From the NCBI GenBank assembly GCA_047638815.1, contig JBLIMR010000057.1, positions 1 through 15,284 on the forward strand: DNA of 15,284 nucleotides, written 5' to 3'. Below are positions 6,975-14,600 of this stretch, in pieces. Numbering within the stretch: the stretch's first letter is position 1; each line of letters begins with the position of its first letter. Below the pieces are notes generated by a model, which was given only the letters and a program-made list of their open reading frames with translations, did no database searches and was not told the origin of the DNA. The position numbers and the translations under genes were made by a program. This DNA is from JAJRRH01 sp047638815 (lineage in GTDB: Bacteria; Bacteroidota; Bacteroidia; Flavobacteriales_D; JABDKJ01).

Positions 6975-9900
6975 TTAATCTAGTTGCTCTATTTTAGAAT
7001 TATTAGGCCTCCAGTATAAATTTTTGTCAACTGAATTAATGCCTCCATCCATATTGAAATCAGCTTTTGTATTGAAGTAATCAAATGTGACTCCGTTTTC
7101 TAGACGCCAGTAACTGTTTTTGTCAATGGCATTTATTTGACCATCACTATTCGCATCCCCAGCGTACATGACGAAAATTCCGTTTACATCTTTTAATGAT
7201 TCAGTCCCATAAAATTGAACACTTGAATTTGTAAAATCCAAACTGTACTGTTGTCCCTTATCATAAATATCTGAAGTTCTAAATCCAAAGTGATTTCTAT
7301 GTCTTATTGCAAGCATTACTTGTGGTACTTCTACTTGGGAAAACCTGAGGCTCGAAACCCCATCAACCCCAACAATATCGCCATCACGTTGGACCAATGC
7401 GACTTGATCTTGTATGACAAGAAGAGGGTCATTTGTATCTCTTAGCTCAACAATGATCCAATCCACAATAGCATTGGAGCCTTCAGTGTCTAATACAGCT
7501 TGAGAAGTGTTCTCATTGCCGCCACTAACATATTGATGTCCGAAAGATGCATAAGGTTCGAGCAAGGGTAAATGATCATTGGCTCTCAAATTATCATTCA
7601 TCAAACCCGTATTAACATCAAGAGGTCCTTCAAGAAATACTTTCAAGTTAAGCTCAAGATCAAATGCATAAATGTCATTGGCATTATTTGATTGAATAAA
7701 AAATTGACCAAATTCAGATATATTGCAATTCGAAGAAAATGCATAAGCACCATCGGTTAAATCAAGCGCATGACATATTTCCTGCCAATTGTTTAAGTCC
7801 TCATTTTCTGTTCTGGTATATAAACTCACATCTACAAGATTACCAACAGATGCCCCAGATTCTGGATAAAAAGTAATATCATTTATAACACCCACAGTTG
7901 TGTTTCCATAATTGTTAATGATCCAATAGTTTGTTGGTCCTTGGTTTGAGTTTGGAGTAATGTTAGGCAATACATTAATTCTGGATACTACAACTGCATC
8001 ATTAGGAATAATACCAGTACTAAATGTAAGATCAACTCCAGTTGTTGGAAAAATATAATTGCCAAAAGCTGTGACAGACATGCGAGAACTGGAGCCGTCA
8101 CCAACTGGAGCTCCAGAAACATTCTTTGACGCACTCCCACTAAGAGAACCATGTTTAGTGCCTACTTTATCCATGATATACCCCTCATTTTCAAAGTTAA
8201 ATTGATAGTAAGCGATCAACTCATTAGTAAATGGTGTGTTTCCAGTTCTTGTAAGATGTCTTAATTCTCTAATCTCATCCTGGTTTAGTGACTTATTCCA
8301 AAGACACACCTCGTCAATTTCACCTTTGAAATTTCTGCTTTCCCATCCTTTGTAACTACCAATTTTCATTGTTTGAATATCAACAGGAGTCAACAATATG
8401 TTTTGAGTAGAACTTTGACCATTAACATATAGGGTCATGCTATTAGGTTCGGCAACCATTGCGACATGAGACCATTCGCCAAGTGGTACATCTAGACCGC
8501 TATTCCACCACCATTGACCACCTGGCCAATGATATGCTAATGTGTTTCCAGAAATAAAATTAAACCCGGCTGTTGTTCCATCACTAATTACAATGCCCGT
8601 ATAGTCATTCTGAACTCCATCGGGTTTGATCCAAGCAGAAATTGTAAATTGATTTGTTTGGCTGATATTTAGATCTGGAATATTAGCATAATCACCAATT
8701 TCAGTGCACTCAAGACTTAGTCCAGGGACTTTGTCAGGTAGACATTGGCTCTCAACTTGCACCATTCCTTCAATGGTTTTACTTATCGTACCTGATTGAT
8801 GCGTGATGGTAATTGTAACATCGAAAGAACCATCTTCTCCGAACACAACCTTCGGGTTTCTTATGTTGTTTGAGTTTATAAATTCTGGCTCAGGATCAAA
8901 TGACCAACTCCAGGAGACACCGTCATGATCAACGATAGAGTGATCTTCAAATAGCACCGTATCACGAGTACAATACACGGTTTGATTACTTGTCATGGGT
9001 TCAGGCATTATTTGTGAATTCACAGCCATTGGTGCCTGCCAAATCCCTCTACTTGAAGCCATTCGCAGTTTACTGTCTCTGTAAAACGGCCTAAGATATA
9101 GCCCACGAGTTAACATAGGTAAACCGTCAGCGTACATTATCCAATCATTGCTAATTGTATCCCAATAAAAAACGCCAAAATCCGTTGTGACATATACCAC
9201 GTCATCAGTTCCTGCCTGATAAAGAACATCTAATATAGCATGGCCATCTAATACTGAAGTTGTTCTATTGATCCAGGAACTTCCGCCATTCAAACTATTA
9301 TAAACTTTCTGCCCATTGGATGCATGATGGCTGATGACCCATACATTGTTTGAATTGTAAGGATCAATAGTTAAATCTAATTTGGATCTATTACTAGCAG
9401 GAATGTTCGGCAAGACTGAAAAACTATCGCCACCATTTACGGATTTATATAAAAAACAAGTTCCGCCATTTGATACCAAGCAATAAATGATGTCTGGGTT
9501 TTCTCTTGAAATTTCAAATTCTAACGTCCTGCTGCCAACTGGAAAACTGTGTAAAGCATCAAATTTCCCTCCTCCATTTAAGGACCCATAGAAAATATTG
9601 TCTCGACCGAGATAAAGCTGATTTGCATAATTCGGATGATATTCTATTTCACTTGAGTTTAGGGTGAAGTATGATTCGTTTGGGTACATGCCTAGATTTG
9701 CAATATCCGAACTGGAAGCAGATAGGGTAGAGGGAACAGATTTATCAGTAATATCAGAATAATGTGTAGCGCTATTATCTAATGGATTCACATAGCCAGT
9801 TGAGGTCTCAGCACCTCCGAGAAACATGGTGTTGCCATCTCCAAAACCTTCATGGAATATCGCGTTCCCATTGTGATACCTTCCGCCAACCCAGACATCT

Positions 9901-11399
9901 TCATTCCATCCTTGATTGAAACCCCAATATGTACTTGCAGATATGCCATAATTTCTGGTTTCCACAGTTTGCATTTCATCTGTGGAGTAATTAATTCCAC
10001 CATCAGAAGTATACCAAATCTCATTGCCAACTACATCAATGTCTTGAACATCGGCATGCATTGATAGGTTCCGAGTTCCTCTAATGTATTCAATATTTGC
10101 ACCGCGGTTTCCAGATTCACAGGACCAAATGGTTCCGATCCAGAGTTTGTCAGGATTAACATGAGAGACATCCAAGTCAAAATTATACCACCCTTGATGA
10201 TAACCACTACTGTAACCCGCATAATACCAATTGGTGTTTACATCATTGCCGGCATCATAAGGCCCACCATCGATCCCATCAGAATTGACCCATGTATCAC
10301 CACCATTCAGGCTATAATAAATGCCAATCCATCCTTGATCACCGTCTTTACTATTGCCAATCAGTGCAGCATATAAACGTTCAGGATCAGCAGGAGATAC
10401 TCCAATTTTACAACCATAGTCCTCTGCAAAGGCCATGTCAGTGGGAACATACCACTGATTGTCTTTCAGAGTCCAAGTTAATCCATTGTCATCCGACTTG
10501 TATACTTCTGCTTTTTTTGCAATTGAGTTATGGGTAGATAAATAAATTATGTCAGGGTTAATCGGATGTGGCTCTATATCCCAGCATCTTTCATTAAATA
10601 TATTGGACCATGACACACCATCATCTATTGACTTAAAAAGACCATCTTTAGTCGCTGCAAAAACTATATTAGGTTGTGTGCGATGGATATAGAATTGTTC
10701 TACTTGATCGGGAGCGTTAAAAATCAATTGCCATGTCAGACCACCGTCTATTGTCTGATAGACCTCTTGGTTTTGAGAAGCGTAAACAATATCCGAATTT
10801 GCAGGATGTATTTTTATGTCATTAGCATCAACAATAGGATAATCCAAGGTAACTAAACTCCATGATAACCCATGATCCAAAGATTTGAATATACCACCAC
10901 CAGTAGCTGCACCACAAAAAAGTATATCGTGATTTGAGGGTGCTACAGCTAGACAAAATATATTTGTCTGAGTAGGCCTAGTTTCCAAGCTTCCATTATT
11001 GTTGTAGGTTTCAAATGGTCCAGCTGATTCCCAAACAGTATTTAAAGAAGAGCTACTATTTTTCTGAGAACTTATTGATTCAAATTTCAATCGCATTGCT
11101 TTAGTTGACACTGGTCGTATCCTTCCATCTTGTCCTATCTTATCTTCAATACTCTTTAACCAAAACTTAAAGTTTTGAGTATGTATGTTTTTCTCAAATG
11201 AGTTCTCTTTGTAGTATTCATGATAGAGTCTAACCACAATATCTACCACTGGATCTTCAGAATACATAAGATGAGTCCATTCCGGCAGATTGTTGTCCAA
11301 GGATGGAATCACTTTGAAAAAGCTATCATTATTTTGAGAATATACAATTGAGCAAAATAAAATAGTTGCAATAGTGAGAGAAGTAATTTTTCCAAGCAT
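6975..11399 (-). CDS. Giant secreted propeller protein with PKD, LamG-like and dockerin-like C-terminal module
   Basis: 1474 aa. The start at 11399 is supported by a signal peptide: MLGK, then ITSLTIATILFCSIVYS, with cleavage near residue 21. Residues about 120-790 form a sortilin-type propeller with at least nine Asp-box motifs (SLDHGLSW 173, TIDGGLTW 216, SIDDGVSW 257, SDDNGLTW 302, SLNGGDTW 363, SVNGGDSF 653, SLNGGSSW 702 and others). It closes near MASSRGIW. A PKD-like domain (about 797-885; WSWSFDPEPEF, GSFDVTIT) is followed by a LamG/concanavalin-like domain (about 893-1085; FTISAWIKPDG, GEWSHVAMVAEPNSMTLYVNG, GEIDEVCLWNKSL). An unrecognised region of about 150 residues comes next (1087-1235), then a C-terminal module (1244-1474) shared with the HYR protein upstream. 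That module ends in two Ca-binding-like loops and replaces the NIFPNP-type T9SS tail. The role is probably binding of glycan or protein outside the cell (inference). It is a paralogue of the gene at 3149 in its propeller part only. A strong terminator upstream separates it from the HYR gene. Confidence 0.87.
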   Translation of the reverse strand: MLGKITSLTIATILFCSIVYSQNNDSFFKVIPSLDNNLPEWTHLMYSEDPVVDIVVRLYHEYYKENSFEKNIHTQNFKFWLKSIEDKIGQDGRIRPVSTKAMRLKFESISSQKNSSSSLNTVWESAGPFETYNNNGSLETRPTQTNIFCLAVAPSNHDILFCGAATGGGIFKSLDHGLSWSLVTLDYPIVDANDIKIHPANSDIVYASQNQEVYQTIDGGLTWQLIFNAPDQVEQFYIHRTQPNIVFAATKDGLFKSIDDGVSWSNIFNERCWDIEPHPINPDIIYLSTHNSIAKKAEVYKSDDNGLTWTLKDNQWYVPTDMAFAEDYGCKIGVSPADPERLYAALIGNSKDGDQGWIGIYYSLNGGDTWVNSDGIDGGPYDAGNDVNTNWYYAGYSSGYHQGWYNFDLDVSHVNPDKLWIGTIWSCESGNRGANIEYIRGTRNLSMHADVQDIDVVGNEIWYTSDGGINYSTDEMQTVETRNYGISASTYWGFNQGWNEDVWVGGRYHNGNAIFHEGFGDGNTMFLGGAETSTGYVNPLDNSATHYSDITDKSVPSTLSASSSDIANLGMYPNESYFTLNSSEIEYHPNYANQLYLGRDNIFYGSLNGGGKFDALHSFPVGSRTLEFEISRENPDIIYCLVSNGGTCFLYKSVNGGDSFSVLPNIPASNRSKLDLTIDPYNSNNVWVISHHASNGQKVYNSLNGGSSWINRTTSVLDGHAILDVLYQAGTDDVVYVTTDFGVFYWDTISNDWIMYADGLPMLTRGLYLRPFYRDSKLRMASSRGIWQAPMAVNSQIMPEPMTSNQTVYCTRDTVLFEDHSIVDHDGVSWSWSFDPEPEFINSNNIRNPKVVFGEDGSFDVTITITHQSGTISKTIEGMVQVESQCLPDKVPGLSLECTEIGDYANIPDLNISQTNQFTISAWIKPDGVQNDYTGIVISDGTTAGFNFISGNTLAYHWPGGQWWWNSGLDVPLGEWSHVAMVAEPNSMTLYVNGQSSTQNILLTPVDIQTMKIGSYKGWESRNFKGEIDEVCLWNKSLNQDEIRELRHLTRTGNTPFTNELIAYYQFNFENEGYIMDKVGTKHGSLSGSASKNVSGAPVGDGSSSRMSVTAFGNYIFPTTGVDLTFSTGIIPNDAVVVSRINVLPNITPNSNQGPTNYWIINNYGNTTVGVINDITFYPESGASVGNLVDVSLYTRTENEDLNNWQEICHALDLTDGAYAFSSNCNISEFGQFFIQSNNANDIYAFDLELNLKVFLEGPLDVNTGLMNDNLRANDHLPLLEPYASFGHQYVSGGNENTSQAVLDTEGSNAIVDWIIVELRDTNDPLLVIQDQVALVQRDGDIVGVDGVSSLRFSQVEVPQVMLAIRHRNHFGFRTSDIYDKGQQYSLDFTNSSVQFYGTESLKDVNGIFVMYAGDANSDGQINAIDKNSYWRLENGVTFDYFNTKADFNMDGGINSVDKNLYWRPNNSKIEQLD
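6978..7670 (-). other. C-terminal module, copy A, with paired dockerin/EF-hand-like loops
   Basis: Residues 1244-1474 of the propeller protein. Landmarks are LKVFLEGP, TGLMNDNLR, NAIVDWIIVELRD, ALVQRDGDIVGVDGVSSL and AIRHRNHFG. Two loops of the form D-x-N-x-D-G-x5-D follow at 7122-7157 (DANSDGQINAID) and 7026-7061 (DFNMDGGINSVD), each followed by KN-x-x-WR. The protein then ends WRPNNSKIEQLD. The acidic spacing fits a 12-residue EF-hand/dockerin calcium loop. The same order of motifs ends the protein at 11680. Calcium binding and any sorting role are inferred. Confidence 0.8.
8145..8723 (-). other. LamG / concanavalin A-like jelly-roll domain within the propeller protein
   Basis: Residues about 893-1085 carry the pattern of a LamG-type domain: LECTEIGDYANIPDL, FTISAWIKPDG, GEWSHVAMVAEPNSMTLYVNG, MKIGSYKG, FKGEIDEVCLWNKSLNQDEI and LIAYYQFN. 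Such domains commonly bind glycans or fold as accessory domains in secreted Bacteroidota proteins. The ligand is unknown. Confidence 0.75.
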
Positions 11400-11441
11400 A
11401 AACTAAGTGGTTTGACAATGATCTAATAATTCGATTGAAAT

Positions 11442-11472
11442 CAAATATCCATATTTAATTCAACTATGCCAA
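11442..11472 (-). promoter_or_regulatory. Possible promoter of the 1474-aa propeller gene
   Basis: On the minus strand GATATTTG (11442-11449) matches the -7 consensus TAnnTTTG at all but its first base. A TTG (11470-11472) lies 20 bases upstream, close to the usual -33 spacing. The box ends 42 bases before the ATG at 11399. Confidence 0.35.
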
Positions 11473-11480
11473 TTATCAAC

Positions 11481-11498
11481 ATGACATGAAAGTGTCAT
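11481..11498. promoter_or_regulatory. Palindrome upstream of candidate promoter, possible operator
   Basis: ATGACA (11481-11486) and TGTCAT (11493-11498) are perfect inverted arms with a 6-base spacer. They lie just upstream of the candidate -33 element. The spacing suits a dimeric regulator, but arms this short can occur by chance. Confidence 0.3.
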
Positions 11499-11603
11499 AG
11501 GCTGTAATAATCAACTTGCACTCTATTAAAAGGTTCCAGATAGTAGCGCATAATGTGCTTTTTATGATTCTGGTAATCATTCTTCCTTCTAAAATATTTA
11601 TAT

Positions 11604-11641
11604 AAAAAAAACACCCCACTTGAATTATCAAGTGGGGTGTT
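11604..11641 (-). terminator. Strong rho-independent terminator of the HYR-repeat gene
   Basis: AACACCCCACTTGA (11610-11623) and TCAAGTGGGGTGTT (11628-11641) form a perfect 14-bp stem with an ATTA loop. On the minus strand it is followed by eight T (11604-11611, overlapping the stem base). It begins 38 bases downstream of the stop codon at 11680-11682. Confidence 0.93.
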
Positions 11642-11679
11642 AAGTTATGCTTCTTTAAACCTATAATTAAAGGGATTCC

Positions 11680-14600
11680 TTAATCAACAAATTCAACTTT
11701 GTTGTTGTTTGGTCTCCATTGAGCATTTTTATCAACAGCATTTGTTACACCATCTAAATTAAAATCAGCGTGATTCATAAAGTAGTCATAGTAAACATTA
11801 CTGCTATTTTCTAATCTCCAATGTGAGTTCTTATCGACAGCATTAACCTGCCCATCAAAACTTGCATCAGCAGACACTAGGGCTTTGATACCGCCAACAT
11901 ATGTCATCGCATAAGTTCCACCTAACACATCAAAGTCAGGTGCAGAGAAATCAATTGTTACAAGCGACTCAATATTAATTACTTGAGCTGTTCTTGCACA
12001 AAGGTGATTTCTATGTCTTACAGATATAAACATTGTCGATGCATCAACACCGTTGATCGTCAAGCTTGAAATACCATCTACATCTACTATGTCACCATCT
12101 CTTTGGATCAATGCAGATTTAGATTGAAGTACAATCGTTGCATCATTAACATCTCTCACTTCAACTAGTATCCAATCAACAATGGCATTCTCACCAAATG
12201 TTGTCAATACTGCAGGATCTATATGTTCTCCACCACCGTTTCCAGTATGGTTGAAGCCCATTATTGTAAATGGTTCAACTAATGGGAAAGAAGGTAAACT
12301 TCTCAAGTTGTCCGTCATTAATCCTGTAATAGGATTAGTTGGACCTTGTAAGAATACTTTCATATCCAATTGGAATGCAGTAGTCGTTGATGTAATAACA
12401 GTAATCACTTGGTCTGATGTGCTTGTGTTTCCACAATCATCCTCAGCAGTCCATGTTCTTGTAATCACTTGTTCACATCCATCTCCCGGTATAATACTCT
12501 CAGAAGGTGTCACAGTAAATCCTGCATCACAAGCATCAAAGAATACTGGTACATCAGTTGGTAATTCATCCCCACATGCAACTACGACATCTGGCAATTC
12601 AGAAAGTACTTCTGGAGCCGTGTTGTCACTAACCTCGATCTCTTGAGAACAAGTAGTTACATTATTACAGTCATCAATCGCTGTCCAAGTTCTTACTAGC
12701 GTATAAGTACCGCTGCAATTTCCTGCAAAAGCACCTTCAAAGAAGGATACAGTAGTTGCACCACTGCAATTGTCTAATGCTGTAATTACAGGTACATCTG
12801 GTAAGTCATCACATTCAGCAGTTGCATCAGCAGGACAATCAGATAATACTGGATCAGTAGTATCCTGAATATGTATTATTTGTTCAGCGGTTACTAAGTT
12901 ACCACAGTCATCTTCAGCAGTCCATCTTCTAACGATGTCATAATTACAATCGTTATTGAAGTTAGGTCCACAGTTGATTTCTGCATTAACATCACCGTTA
13001 CCAGTTATGTGAGAATATCCAACACCGTTGATGAATAGATCACCTTCATAGTATAACCAGGAAGACATACCATAAGCAGCGTTTATATCATTCGCAGCAT
13101 CACCAACTTGCCATCCGAATCTGTAACTTTCTGGTGCTTGAGCCAATGATAATAATGATCCACCCAATCCATCAAATCCGATTAAGAATGAGTTGTTTTC
13201 ATCAATTTCATAGAAATCCCAAGTAGTCCATAAGTCACCACCCGCAGCAGCAAGTCCAGTAGCATCCTTGTACGTTCTGTTCAAAGCACTTGGTGGTGCA
13301 GGAAGAATACTCCATTCAGCCCAGGTTCTTTTGTTTATCAAATTGATATCCAATAAGAACACTAAAGTAGGATCATCAGCTGCAACAACTTTTCCTGACA
13401 TTCTAGCCGTTCCATCAGCATTTTGGTCAAAGACCACGCCATCAGGATGAGCTATCCAGTTAGATGTTAATCCACCAGGAAGGTTATTCAAGAGTAAAGT
13501 CCACACGTTAGGATTAATTCCAACAGCGTTTGCTACATCACAAGTAATCTCTTCAGTCTCAGGACCATCTTCAGGTAACAATATCTGTTGAGAATAATCG
13601 ATAATGATATCATCATCACAATTGTCCGTTACCATTACATCAGCCGGAGCAGGTAGATCTCCAAAGCATTGTACTGAAGTGTTCGCTGGCACGCCAGTTA
13701 GAACAGGATCTATTAAATCTATAATCCATGTAAAGACTTGAGTACATTCTCCAAGGTTACCACAATCATCAGTTGCCCAGTAAGTATGAGTTACACTCCA
13801 ACCACATCCAGTAGCATCAGCTACAGGAGTACCAGCAGTAACACCAGAATCATCAACACCACAGTTATCTGACCATGTAGTTGAACCTGGTGCATATTCA
13901 TCTTCTTCAGGGTTACAACCTAAGTCACTACCTAGAGGACAAGCATCAGCTGTAGGATCTTCAAGATCTACAGTCCAAGTATATGTCTGATTACATGAAG
14001 CATCATTACCACAAGCATCCACTGCCCAGTAAGTATGAGTTACACTCCAACCACATCCAGAAGCATCAGCTACAGGAGTACCAGGATTAACACCAGAGTC
14101 TTCAACACCACAGTTATCAAACCATGTAGTAGAACCTGCAGCATAATCATCAGCATCAGGGTTGCAACCTAAGTCACCACCTTGAGGACAAGTCGTTGTA
14201 GGATCTTCAAGATCTACAGTAAATGTAAATACTTGAGTACATGAAGCAGGATTTCCACAATCATCTACCGCTGCATAAAAATGAGTCACTGACCAATTGC
14301 ATCCATCCACTTGAACCGGAGTTCCTTCAAGAACAGTAGGCAATAAAGTTATGCCGCAGTTATCTGTAGCAGTAGCCATTCCGGACGCATATTCACTTGC
14401 ATCTGGATTACATCCTAATGCATCTCCATCAGGGCAAACTATTACTGGTGGTACCGTGTCAGTCAATGTTACATATTGAGTGAATACAATCTCGTTTCCA
14501 GCACAATCAGCTGCAGTCCATGTTCTTTCTATCGTACCAGCACAGCCACCTGAAAGCATGATGTCACTATACATTGGCATAATATCAGCATCACAATTAT

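Larger units (their letters stand above)
11400..11679. other. Intergenic region between the HYR gene and the 1474-aa propeller gene
   Basis: These 280 bases carry, in minus-strand order, the strong terminator of the HYR gene (11604-11641), an imperfect nested hairpin (11536-11573), a small palindrome (11481-11498) and a candidate promoter (11442-11472). No coding frame is supported. The arrangement says the two minus-strand genes are transcribed separately. Confidence 0.7.

Noticed and set aside
12182..12646. 154-codon plus-strand frame
   Set aside because: Antisense shadow of the HYR repeats and the start of the C-terminal module. Such low-complexity repeat DNA often leaves the opposite strand open.
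13711..14454. Regular repeats considered as a CRISPR or satellite array
   Set aside because: The periodicity is a multiple of three, lies inside one open frame and corresponds to protein domain repeats.
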